From G965203045 sp965203045 (GTDB lineage: Bacteria > Pseudomonadota > Gammaproteobacteria > PS1 > Pseudothioglobaceae): a stretch of DNA of 64,000 nucleotides. The stretch spans positions 806,001 to 870,000 of the forward strand of contig OZ241850.1 in the NCBI GenBank assembly GCA_965203045.1. The letters run 5' to 3'. Every line of letters starts with the position of its first letter. The stretch's first letter is position 1. The translations under genes were made by a program, and so were the position numbers. A model generated the notes under the pieces. That model worked only from the letters and a program-made list of their open reading frames with translations. It was not told where the DNA came from and made no database searches. Below, piece by piece: positions 8,787 to 16,560 of this stretch.

Positions 8787-10727
8787 TTGCTTAAGCGAGG
8801 TTATGATTCCTCTGCTTTTAAGTAAGGCATGAGCGCTGGGATTTTTTCCTCTAAATTGACGATATTGTGGCATAAAATCAGCACTACCGCCGATGCTAAG
8901 TATATTATCTTTAAATGAGCTAACAACAGTTTTATTAAACTTGTGTTTTTTTAGATAGCTAAAGGCATCGGCTGCTAGAACTTCTGCCCAAAGATAACTA
9001 TAATACCCAGCGGCATAGCCACCATTAAAAATATGGCCAAACGAATTTAGAAAACGATTTTCTGCTACAGGCGGTATAAGCGCTGTTTTTGCTCTTACTT
9101 CGGCTAAGACCTCTAGGGGAGGCTTATTGTTAAGATGGGCTTTTATATCCCATAGGGAAAATTCACATTGACGTAATAATTGCATCGCAGTTTGAAAATT
9201 TCTCCCTTTTATTAGTTTTTGGTACAAGTCATCAGGTAATGGTTTATTGCTTCTGTAGTGCTTAGATATATTGGTAATAACCGTTTTTTCATAGCAGAAA
9301 TTCTCCATCATTTGACTAGGTAACTCAACCCCATCCCAAGGCACACCATCTATGCCGGCGGCTCTTGGATATTTAACTGTGGTAAGTAAGTGATGCAAGG
9401 CGTGTCCAAATTCATGAAATAGAGTAATAATTTCATCAAATTCAAACAAAGCAGGTTTATCCTTGCTAGGAGCATTAAGATTACAAACCACAAAAGCCAC
9501 AGGTTTGTGCTTATTATTTAGCCCTTGATAATCGGCCATCCACGCCCCAGAGCGTTTATTTTTTCTGGCATAAATATCTAAATAAATTTTACCAATAATG
9601 CTATTTTTATAAGTTAGGATAAATACTTTTACATTTGATTGATAACTCTTTTCTTTAATTGGACTAATTTTAACTTGATAAAGTTGATAAATTAGTTTAA
9701 ACAAGCCGGATAAAACCCTTTGTTCGGGAAAGTAAGGTAATAACTCGGTTTTGGAAAAACCAAATTTAGCTTGTTTTAAGCGTTCGCTATAAAACGCTAA
9801 ATCCCAAGGATTTAATTTTTTAGCGGCAAATGCTTCTAACTCAGCTAATTCTGCTTTGGCTTGAGGTTTTATTTTAATAATTAAATCCTCTAAAAAACTC
9901 ACTACTTGACTAGGTTCTTGCACCATCTTTTTTACCAAAGAAATTTGGGCATAATTGTTAAAGCCTAGTAGCTGGGCTTTTTTTGTTCTTAATTGTAAAA
10001 TTTTATTCATTATAGCGCTATTGTCATATTTAATGCTAGTAATACCAACATCGGATGCGCGGCTAATATAGGCAATATAGACCTCTTTGCGTAGATTAGA
10101 ATTAGCGCAATAAGTCATCACATCTAAATAAACTGGGGCTTGTAAATTAAGCCTATAGCCGCTGTTGGTTTTTAGTTTTGGCAATAAATGTGTAGGATAG
10201 TTTTTGCCTAGTTCGCTAATGCCGATGGATTTTTGCCATTGATTGGTCGCTTGCAAGGTGTTTTTAGCAAACTTGTTGGCTAATAAACTTAAATTTTGAT
10301 TAATAGTTTTGAGCTTTGCCAATTTATCTTTACTTAAATTAAGTCCACTTAATTCAAAATCTAAAATAACATCGCTAAGAATATGTTGTTGTTGTTTATT
10401 AAGAGGTGTATTTTTCAGCAGTAGAAATGCTTGATAAAGCTCTTTGTCGGTGCTTAGCTTGTGATAATAATCATTGATGATGGGTAAAGTTTTCTCATAT
10501 TCGGCATTAAAACTATCATTAAACGCTACCGCATTTAGGTGCGAATTTATATTAAGCACTCGCTTTAATTCTAATTCCGCCTCATCAAGCGGTGTAAAAA
10601 CCTCGTCCCAGTTACTACCTTTTTTTGCCTTTTGAACCGCTGATAAACCAAATTTGGTTTTTTGACGAACTAGACTTACAATATTTTTGGGCTTAAAATT
10701 GGGTTTTGTCAGAATAGTAGCCTCCAT
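8757..10727 (-). CDS. prlC: Oligopeptidase A (M3 zinc metallopeptidase)
   Basis: This cytosolic peptidase degrades short peptides, including cleaved signal peptides. The 656-residue protein has the M3 zinc motif HEFGHALHH near residue 440, with the third ligand region about 28 residues later (ELPSQMMENF). The C-terminal YAAGYYSYLWAEVLAADAF is typical of oligopeptidase A/Dcp. It is the last gene of a minus-strand run, 27 bases after the DUF302 gene, and its stop lies inside the convergent hemE. Dipeptidyl carboxypeptidase is the nearest alternative, but size and N-terminal region favour PrlC. Confidence 0.9.
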   Translation of the reverse strand: MEATILTKPNFKPKNIVSLVRQKTKFGLSAVQKAKKGSNWDEVFTPLDEAELELKRVLNINSHLNAVAFNDSFNAEYEKTLPIINDYYHKLSTDKELYQAFLLLKNTPLNKQQQHILSDVILDFELSGLNLSKDKLAKLKTINQNLSLLANKFAKNTLQATNQWQKSIGISELGKNYPTHLLPKLKTNSGYRLNLQAPVYLDVMTYCANSNLRKEVYIAYISRASDVGITSIKYDNSAIMNKILQLRTKKAQLLGFNNYAQISLVKKMVQEPSQVVSFLEDLIIKIKPQAKAELAELEAFAAKKLNPWDLAFYSERLKQAKFGFSKTELLPYFPEQRVLSGLFKLIYQLYQVKISPIKEKSYQSNVKVFILTYKNSIIGKIYLDIYARKNKRSGAWMADYQGLNNKHKPVAFVVCNLNAPSKDKPALFEFDEIITLFHEFGHALHHLLTTVKYPRAAGIDGVPWDGVELPSQMMENFCYEKTVITNISKHYRSNKPLPDDLYQKLIKGRNFQTAMQLLRQCEFSLWDIKAHLNNKPPLEVLAEVRAKTALIPPVAENRFLNSFGHIFNGGYAAGYYSYLWAEVLAADAFSYLKKHKFNKTVVSSFKDNILSIGGSADFMPQYRQFRGKNPSAHALLKSRGIITSLKQLSKTMNSIN

Positions 10728-10754
10728 TTTAAGCTAAGCCTTAAACACTAATTT

Positions 10755-11378
10755 TTAAAAATCGCCCTTAGCGCCGCCATCCATAATAGCATAAATAGTT
10801 TCACGCACGTTTAAAGCCTTTTTTTGTAGTGCTGGTGGCAAAGGTTTGCCGCCATAAATCATTAAATCCATATCAAGTGTGTATAACCAACGTTTACCAT
10901 CTTTATCTTCAACAAGGGCAATACGGCAAGGCAAATAAGCGCCAAAAGCGTCTGAATAACCTACCATCTCCATAGCGGTTTTGGGTGAGCAATATTGAAA
11001 TATTTTTAAAAACCGTTGTTTATAGCTGGCGCTTCCCTCCTCTTTTAGTTGAATTTCTACTTGCTCTGATAAAGGCAATTTGCCCACATCACGAATGCCA
11101 CGTTCGATTGCAATGCTCGTCATTGCTTCTTCAACATCTTCATTAGAAACATCATCATCAACCGCAACTCTACGAATACTTGCCATAGCAATATCGCCGC
11201 TTTCTAATAATCTTTTAGCCATATTTAGATAAGTGGGAATAGCATTTTTATCAAAACTAGGCGCATTAATAATTTTACCAATAAGACCATGATTGACTTC
11301 TAAATTAAGCCCAACCACTATCATAGCAACACCAATTAAAATTAATAACCATTTGATGATTTTTAAAATAACAATCAT
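10755..11378 (-). CDS. Membrane-anchored DUF302 protein
   Basis: The 207-residue protein has one N-terminal membrane segment (about residues 5-25) and a C-terminal DUF302-like domain of about 90 residues. This is recognisable from KIFQYCSPKTAMEM, PCRIALVEDKDGK and the LMIYGGKPLP region. DUF302 proteins have no settled biochemical role and are common in sulfur-oxidising and marine bacteria. It lies 42 bases downstream of the CBS gene, in the same direction as the DUF1538/P-II-like genes, so it may act with them. Confidence 0.75.
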   Translation of the reverse strand: MIVILKIIKWLLILIGVAMIVVGLNLEVNHGLIGKIINAPSFDKNAIPTYLNMAKRLLESGDIAMASIRRVAVDDDVSNEDVEEAMTSIAIERGIRDVGKLPLSEQVEIQLKEEGSASYKQRFLKIFQYCSPKTAMEMVGYSDAFGAYLPCRIALVEDKDGKRWLYTLDMDLMIYGGKPLPPALQKKALNVRETIYAIMDGGAKGDF

Positions 11379-11420
11379 GCTTTTCTCCCTATTCTGGTAG
11401 TATAGGCGACTTATTATACT

Positions 11421-11816
11421 TTAAACCACCCTCAACCCATTGAAAACAATGTTGGTAAGGCTAATAACACCAACTATTTTACCATTGTCAATTACTGGGC
11501 AACGTGATAAATTAAACCGCGCCAATAAATCGGCGCAATAACGTACATCCATTTCAGAATGCACTGAGAGCACTGGTTTATGCATAATTTCATAAATATT
11601 GACGCGCTCCATAGATCTATTTTTGGCAATCACTTCTTTAGCAATATCACTAATAAGTACTACACCATATTCATCATTATCATGCCCTTTATCAACAACT
11701 AGCAGCTTGGTTTTTTTGTGCTTCATTTTATCTAAGGCTTGGGCAACGGTATCCATATTGTGGACCATATCAACCTCAGTCCACATTACATCTTTTGCTA
11801 GAATTGGTGTTTTCAT
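11421..11816 (-). CDS. CBS-domain pair protein
   Basis: The 131-residue protein is a tandem CBS (Bateman) module. The first CBS motif spans about residues 8-65 (ending VVLISDIAKEVI) and the second about residues 72-128 (CPVIDNGKIVGVISLTNI). Such modules sense adenine nucleotides and regulate partner proteins. The start overlaps the P-II-like gene by 4 bases and is preceded by AAGGAG. This places it in one transcript with that sensor and two DUF1538 membrane proteins, so a regulatory role for the membrane system is a reasonable inference. Confidence 0.88.
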   Translation of the reverse strand: MKTPILAKDVMWTEVDMVHNMDTVAQALDKMKHKKTKLLVVDKGHDNDEYGVVLISDIAKEVIAKNRSMERVNIYEIMHKPVLSVHSEMDVRYCADLLARFNLSRCPVIDNGKIVGVISLTNIVFNGLRVV

Positions 11817-12160
11817 AATTTCTCCTTGATAGTTTTATTTAAAATTTCAATTTGATGAGAAATACCAACTGCATCTTCAACATCAATTTGAAACGCAATT
11901 CCTGCATTTTCATCGTCAAGACTAGCCACTTGATTGATAGTATCAAGTATATCACGGGATAAATGCTCCTCCACTAGTAGCAATATCATATCAATTTGTT
12001 GCTCAATACTTAAACCAAAAAAAGTGGTTTTTTGCTCAACTCCCTCGCCTCGGGCTTGGGATATAACTGTTGCGCCTTTGGCTCCTTTTTGGCGAGCAGT
12101 AGTTAAAATATGGTCAGTTTTATTTTGATTAACAAATATAACAATTAATTTAAAGTGCAT
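11813..12160 (-). CDS. P-II-like signalling protein associated with DUF1538
   Basis: The 115-residue protein fits the ferredoxin-like P-II superfamily: an N-terminal KLIVIFVNQNKTD strand, a GAKGATVISQARGEG turn comparable to the T-loop entry, and a C-terminal helix. It lacks the canonical uridylylated-tyrosine T-loop of GlnB. It is not classical P-II but a divergent member of the type found beside DUF1538 genes. It probably binds a small ligand and gates its membrane partner (inference). It sits 2 bases after one DUF1538 gene and overlaps the CBS gene. Confidence 0.75.
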   Translation of the reverse strand: MHFKLIVIFVNQNKTDHILTTARQKGAKGATVISQARGEGVEQKTTFFGLSIEQQIDMILLLVEEHLSRDILDTINQVASLDDENAGIAFQIDVEDAVGISHQIEILNKTIKEKL

Positions 12161-12162
12161 TA

Positions 12163-12894
12163 TTATTCTCCTTTGTGTGATAGTTTAATTGAAAAATAGG
12201 CATATAGTAAAACACTAATTATAGGAAACAAACTAGCAAAAGCAATCAAGCCAAAGCCATCAAATAGCGGATTACTATATTCTAGGGCGTCAGATAAGCC
12301 CAAGCCTAAGGCTGCAACGATAGGCACTGTTACTGTTGAAGTAGTGACACCACCACAATCATAAGCAAGTCCAACCATAGCTTTGGGCGAAAAAGCGGTT
12401 AGAATAATTACCACTACATAACCGCTAATAATAAAATAATAAATAGGAATACCAGCAACAATACGAAAACTGCCAAGCGCTATACCAAATGCCACACCAA
12501 GCGCAACTACAACTCTTAGCGCAAAAGGCTTGATACTGCCACCTGATACTTGTTTTGCTTTAATAGCAACCGCCAGTAATGATGGCTCAGCAATAGTAGT
12601 GGTAAAACCGATAGCAGCGGCAAATACATAAACCCAAATATAATCGCCCCAAGCTTTATCGCCGATGCCTAAAAAATCTACTGAAACCAACTGATTTGCC
12701 ATTAATTTACCAATTGGAAATAAAGATTGGTTAAGCCCGACTAAAAACAAACTAAGTCCCAGCCAAACCAAAACAAAACCAAAAATTATACGATTAAGAT
12801 GAGGTGGCTTTTCTCGCAAGACTAAAAACTGAAACCCAAATAACACCGTCAAAATAGGCAGCATATCAATAAGAACGCTAATGAAGATATTCAT
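12163..12894 (-). CDS. DUF1538 integral membrane protein (second copy)
   Basis: The 243-residue, strongly hydrophobic protein has about seven membrane segments. The DUF1538 hallmarks are a TTIAEPSLLAVA motif near residue 88 and a YDCGGVTTSTVTVPIVAALGLG motif near residue 175. DUF1538 proteins are thought to be transporters or channels, but the substrate is unknown. It overlaps the preceding DUF1538 gene by 4 bases. The paired copies resemble the two halves of larger single-chain DUF1538 proteins, suggesting that they form a heterodimer. Confidence 0.82.
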   Translation of the reverse strand: MNIFISVLIDMLPILTVLFGFQFLVLREKPPHLNRIIFGFVLVWLGLSLFLVGLNQSLFPIGKLMANQLVSVDFLGIGDKAWGDYIWVYVFAAAIGFTTTIAEPSLLAVAIKAKQVSGGSIKPFALRVVVALGVAFGIALGSFRIVAGIPIYYFIISGYVVVIILTAFSPKAMVGLAYDCGGVTTSTVTVPIVAALGLGLSDALEYSNPLFDGFGLIAFASLFPIISVLLYAYFSIKLSHKGE

Positions 12895-13628
12895 TGTAGG
12901 CTTCCAAATATAAGCACCGCAATAATTGGCATCACCGCTGCAATAGCAATCATACCAAAGCCGTCGCGCATAGGAGACCTGCCGCTAATACTGCTTGCAA
13001 GACCAACTCCAAGCGCGGTAATAAGCGGTACGGTGATAGTGCTGGTGGTAACTCCGCCGATATCATAAGCAATACCAATAATAAATGGAGGGGCAAGGAT
13101 ACTTGCTAGTATTACTAACAAATAAAGAATAATAATAATATGCACCAAAGACCACCCTTTAATAATTCTAATAACACCAAGCATTACTGCGAATGATACT
13201 GAAATTGCAACGCTATAACGTAAACCGTGTGCATAAGCGCTAATTGCTTCTGGATTATTAGCAATAACACCACCAGTTTGCGCTACTTCTGCTGCTTTAT
13301 TGGCAACGGCAATTAATGCTGGCTCAGCAACGGTGGTGCCAAAACCCAACAAAGAAGAAAATGCCAACAAACTCAATAATTTACCTTTATTAACAAAAGC
13401 ATAAGCCAAAGATTCACCAATAGGAAATAAAGCCAATTCTAAGCCATAAATAAATAAACTCAAGCCCAATAGGGTCCATAATACCCCAAGTGTAATATTA
13501 GCGATATCAGGTAAGGACTGTCCAATTACTACTATTTGAAAAAAACTCACTACCAAAATAATAGGTAGTAAATCCCTAAAACTTTCTAATAAATATTTAA
13601 TTAGGTTGTGAAAAAACGATGCTAACAT
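12891..13628 (-). CDS. DUF1538 integral membrane protein (first copy)
   Basis: The 245-residue membrane protein is homologous to the gene that follows it. It shares GTTVAEPALIAVANKA near residue 97 and IGIAYDIGGVTTSTITVP near residue 180. It is the first gene of a minus-strand run that continues with the second DUF1538 gene, a P-II-like protein, a CBS protein, a DUF302 protein and prlC. The promoter should lie in the 42 bases shared with the divergent pabC. Function is unknown; transport is inferred only from topology and regulator neighbours. Confidence 0.82.
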   Translation of the reverse strand: MLASFFHNLIKYLLESFRDLLPIILVVSFFQIVVIGQSLPDIANITLGVLWTLLGLSLFIYGLELALFPIGESLAYAFVNKGKLLSLLAFSSLLGFGTTVAEPALIAVANKAAEVAQTGGVIANNPEAISAYAHGLRYSVAISVSFAVMLGVIRIIKGWSLVHIIIILYLLVILASILAPPFIIGIAYDIGGVTTSTITVPLITALGVGLASSISGRSPMRDGFGMIAIAAVMPIIAVLIFGSLQ

Positions 13629-13670
13629 ACAGTATTATTATCCATAGTTTTATCTTTACTAATAATATTT

Positions 13671-14525
13671 ATGCGCAGTTTAATTGATGGCAGCCCACAG
13701 CAAACAATCTCTGTTCATAGCTGCTTGGCGCAATTTGGTGATGGCGTATTTGAGACTTGTTTAGTAAAAAATGGAGTTTTACTTTTTTGGCAATATCACT
13801 TCAAGCGGCTAAGTTTGGGAGCAAAAGTGATAAATATTGACTTGCCCAAAGAAGATATTTGGCTAGCTGATATAGAAAAATTACTGCTTAAAAGCAAACA
13901 AAAAGATGGCGTTATTAAATTGATATTAAGTCGTAGCGGCCTCCAGCGAGGATATATGTCACAAACTACAAAAGCGCTACGCATTGTAAGTATTTATCCT
14001 GTGCCCAAAGCCCACAGAGACCTAATAATTCTTAATATTTGTGCTAGTGGATTTAGTAATAATAAAGCGCTTTGTGGCATTAAGCATTGCAATCGTTTGG
14101 ATAGCATTTTAGCAAGTAGTAGTATCATTTCTGGTTATGATGATTGTATTATGCTTGATGATAAAAAGCGAGTAATATCTACCACTAAAGCCAATATTTT
14201 CTTAGTAAAAAATACTCAAATCTTAACTCCTAAAATTAATTATTGTGGAATTGAAGGCACTAAAAAAGCGCTAATTATTGAGCTTGCTAAAAAATTAAAA
14301 TTGCCATTAAAACAAGAATTAATAACGCTAAAAGACCTAAGTCAAGCAGATGAAATTTTCATATCCAATAGCATTGTTGGCATCGCAACTGTTAAAAAAA
14401 TACTAAATGTTAATTTTAGCCCAGTATCTAAATTAACCATCACTAACCAACTAAAAACTGCCCTTCAATTAGCATCTAAAACTCACTCCAGTCATATTCA
14501 TTTTTTAACTAATTTTTATTCGTAA
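13671..14525 (+). CDS. pabC: Aminodeoxychorismate lyase (class IV PLP enzyme)
   Basis: It converts 4-amino-4-deoxychorismate to p-aminobenzoate and pyruvate for folate synthesis. The 284-residue protein has the class IV aminotransferase fold. FGDGVFETCLVKNG lies near the N-terminus, GIKHCNRLDSILASS with the conserved lysine lies mid-protein, and an ISNSIVGI motif lies near the C-terminus. Branched-chain or D-amino-acid aminotransferases share the fold. The CNRL and short N-terminal features favour PabC, and the folate genes folB/folK occur elsewhere in the window. Confidence 0.85.
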   Translation: MRSLIDGSPQQTISVHSCLAQFGDGVFETCLVKNGVLLFWQYHFKRLSLGAKVINIDLPKEDIWLADIEKLLLKSKQKDGVIKLILSRSGLQRGYMSQTTKALRIVSIYPVPKAHRDLIILNICASGFSNNKALCGIKHCNRLDSILASSSIISGYDDCIMLDDKKRVISTTKANIFLVKNTQILTPKINYCGIEGTKKALIIELAKKLKLPLKQELITLKDLSQADEIFISNSIVGIATVKKILNVNFSPVSKLTITNQLKTALQLASKTHSSHIHFLTNFYS

Positions 14526-14546
14526 ATAAAAAAATCCATAAAAACA

Positions 14547-14580
14547 TAATTAGCAATACAGCATAACAACTTGCTAATTA
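14547..14580. repeat. Perfect 10-bp inverted repeat between pabC and queF
   Basis: TAATTAGCAA (14547-14556) and its exact reverse complement TTGCTAATTA (14571-14580) flank a 14-base loop. The hairpin is AT-rich and is not followed by a T-run, so it is a poor intrinsic terminator. It lies 47 bases upstream of the queF -10 box and could be a regulator binding site. Confidence 0.5.
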
Positions 14581-14623
14581 CGAGTTATTTGGCAGACCAG
14601 AAAAACCTTTTTAATCTTAGGGA

Positions 14624-14632
14624 TGGTATAAT
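14624..14632 (+). promoter_or_regulatory. Extended -10 promoter of queF
   Basis: TGGTATAAT is a perfect extended -10 element (TGnTATAAT). It ends 9 bases before the queF ATG, so transcription would begin at or a few bases before the start codon. No Shine-Dalgarno sequence fits in the gap. Confidence 0.55.
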
Positions 14633-14641
14633 TTTTGGGTT

Positions 14642-15007
14642 ATGTCAACTAAACCTAGTAAATCATTGGCTACTTTTGCCAATCCCAAACCTGATAGAGA
14701 TTATCTGATTAAAATTCACAGTCCAGAATTTACCTGTCTTTGCCCAAAAACTGGGCAGCCGGATTTTGCCGATATTGCTCTGGAATATATTGCGGATAAA
14801 AAATGCCTTGAACTTAAGTCGTTTAAGTTATATATCTGGTCTTATCGTAATAGAGCAGTATTTCATGAAGCAGTTACTAACCAAATTTTAGATGATTTAG
14901 TGATGTCTTTGCAGCCTAGATATTTAAAAATTGAGGCAAAATTTAATGTTCGTGGCGGAGTTTATACCAGTGTTGTTGCAAGTTATGGCAGTCAAACAAA
15001 CACTTAA
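14642..15007 (+). CDS. queF: NADPH-dependent 7-cyano-7-deazaguanine reductase (short form)
   Basis: QueF reduces preQ0 to preQ1 for queuosine tRNA modification. At 121 residues it is the unimodular short form. The catalytic cysteine lies in FTCLCPKTGQPDFA, LELKSFKLYIWSYRN carries the QueF signature, and AKFNVRGG lies near the C-terminus. queA, the next enzyme acting on preQ1-tRNA, is also in this window (24678-25700). The 3' end overlaps pcnB by 23 bases. Confidence 0.95.
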   Translation: MSTKPSKSLATFANPKPDRDYLIKIHSPEFTCLCPKTGQPDFADIALEYIADKKCLELKSFKLYIWSYRNRAVFHEAVTNQILDDLVMSLQPRYLKIEAKFNVRGGVYTSVVASYGSQTNT

Positions 15008-16133
15008 ACTTTCCCAAAAATCACTAAATAAAAACGCCATTGCTGTTATTAAGCAACTTAATCGTAGCGGGTTTAACGCTTATTTAGTCGGTGGTTGTGT
15101 GCGTGATTTAATCTTAGGCAAATTACCTAAAGATTTTGATGTAGCAACCAACGCCAAGCCGGAACAAATTCGCAGTTTGTTTAAACGTTCACGCATTATT
15201 GGTAAACGTTTTCGCTTGGTGCATATTTTATTTGGCAGACGTGATTACCTAGAAGTGTCTACCTTTCGCTCGGCTCAGGCTCCTGATTATGAAAAACACC
15301 ACCAGTTAGGTGAAGCAATTTACGGCACTATAGACCAAGATGCAAAAAGACGAGATTTTAGCATTAACGCTTTGTATTACGATATTAACAAACAGCAAGT
15401 ATTGGACTATGTCGGCGGTATAGAAGATATAAAACAAGGCAAAATACGTATTATTGGTAATGAATTATTGCGTTATCAGCAGGACCCAGTGCGTTTGTTA
15501 AGAGCGGTGCGTTTTAGTATTGCTTGTGGTTTTTCTCTGAGTGAAGCACAAAAAAAAATTATCAGTAAGCAAGCAAAATTATTAAATGATATCCCAAGTT
15601 CTCGCCTTTATGAAGAGGCGGTAAAATTATTCCACCACCGAAATGCAAAACAGATTTTTAGTCAATTATACGAACTAAATTTATTAGCTTATATTTGCCC
15701 TTATACTAAGGCTGATGCTTTTGTTGAATTGAGTTTAGAAAATACTGCTAGTAGAATTAACAACGAGCAAAAATTAAGTCGCGCTTTCTTTTTAGCGGTA
15801 TTTTTGTGGCAACAATTTTTGTTGCAATTACAAAAACAAAAGCAAAAACCATCGCCATTATTAGCAGTTGAAGTGGCTAAAAACGTATTATTAAAACAAA
15901 AACGTTATACTAGTTTTGCTAAATATATCGGCTATCAAATTATTGATATTTGGTTGTTGCAAAGCGACTTAGAACAAAGAAAAATATTCATCTTAAAACA
16001 TAAACGTTTTCGCGCCGCTTATGATTTTTTGTTATTACGTTCCAAAAGTATCAATCCAGAACTAGCAGAAACTGAGCGATTTTGGTATCAGGCGCAATCA
16101 AAGACCTTGCCTTTGCGTGGGTCGTCAGAATAA
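14985..16133 (+). CDS. pcnB: Poly(A) polymerase I / tRNA nucleotidyltransferase family
   Basis: This class II nucleotidyltransferase adds 3' A-tails to RNA. The ATG at 14985 is chosen; the longer reading from 14931 lies wholly inside queF and adds non-family residues. The 382-residue protein has YLVGGCVRDLILGKLPKDFDVATN, whose GG and DxD form the active site. RRDFSINALYYD and the PcnB-typical RIIGKRFRLVHI follow. The basic C-terminal tail is shorter than in E. coli. A CCA-adding enzyme is the alternative; the RRSRIIGKRFRLVH-like region and spacing favour poly(A) polymerase. It converges with the dioxygenase gene, overlapping it by 46 bases. Confidence 0.88.
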   Translation: MAVKQTLKLSQKSLNKNAIAVIKQLNRSGFNAYLVGGCVRDLILGKLPKDFDVATNAKPEQIRSLFKRSRIIGKRFRLVHILFGRRDYLEVSTFRSAQAPDYEKHHQLGEAIYGTIDQDAKRRDFSINALYYDINKQQVLDYVGGIEDIKQGKIRIIGNELLRYQQDPVRLLRAVRFSIACGFSLSEAQKKIISKQAKLLNDIPSSRLYEEAVKLFHHRNAKQIFSQLYELNLLAYICPYTKADAFVELSLENTASRINNEQKLSRAFFLAVFLWQQFLLQLQKQKQKPSPLLAVEVAKNVLLKQKRYTSFAKYIGYQIIDIWLLQSDLEQRKIFILKHKRFRAAYDFLLLRSKSINPELAETERFWYQAQSKTLPLRGSSE

Positions 16134-16519
16134 AAATGCAAGCTTAAACTTTGTTCGGTAGCAATAACTTGATGAATGGCGTTGTCAAGGCGATTAGGCC
16201 TGCCATGGTTAATATAATGCTGGTTTGGTTGGTAAATAACTTGCTGATTTATAGTTAATTTATCACTATCATAATTTTTAATTAGAAATTGCCCGATTAG
16301 TAAATAGACAAAAGATTGTTCGGGATGACCGTGAATTGGTGTTTGCGCGCCTTGGCACCAATTAATAACCATTAGCCAGTAATTATCGGCAGTGTTTAAG
16401 ATATGGCGGGTATAACTATTTTTTGTAGCAGGGAAATGTTTGGCATTAAGTCTAGGTTTTAAATCGGCGATAAGAGAGCATGCCTGCTCGTAGCCTTTGG
16501 TCTTTAATAGAGTATGCAA
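16088..16519 (-). CDS. Cysteine dioxygenase type I (cupin)
   Basis: It is predicted to oxidise cysteine to cysteine sulfinate using a mononuclear iron. The 143-residue cupin has YTRHIL near residue 36, the iron-ligand motif PIHGHPEQSFVYLLIGQF near residues 61-78, and a later INHGRPNRLDNAIHQV with the third histidine. The only conventional start in range is a TTG at 16519, giving a protein shorter than the usual ~170-200 residues. The same frame is open further upstream with no ATG or GTG, so the true start is uncertain. It follows a PLP decarboxylase gene that could use its product. Confidence 0.82.
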   Translation of the reverse strand: MHTLLKTKGYEQACSLIADLKPRLNAKHFPATKNSYTRHILNTADNYWLMVINWCQGAQTPIHGHPEQSFVYLLIGQFLIKNYDSDKLTINQQVIYQPNQHYINHGRPNRLDNAIHQVIATEQSLSLHFYSDDPRKGKVFDCA

Positions 16520-16560
16520 TTGACTAAACTCTTCACAACTATCGTGATATTGGGTACTTG

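Noticed and set aside
14581..14641. preQ1 riboswitch before queF
   Set aside because: The -10 box lies 9 bases from the ATG, leaving no leader in which an aptamer could form, and no preQ1 aptamer pattern was recognised.
14931..14984. Longer pcnB starting inside queF
   Set aside because: The added 18 residues are not part of the family and correspond to the queF coding sequence in a shifted frame.
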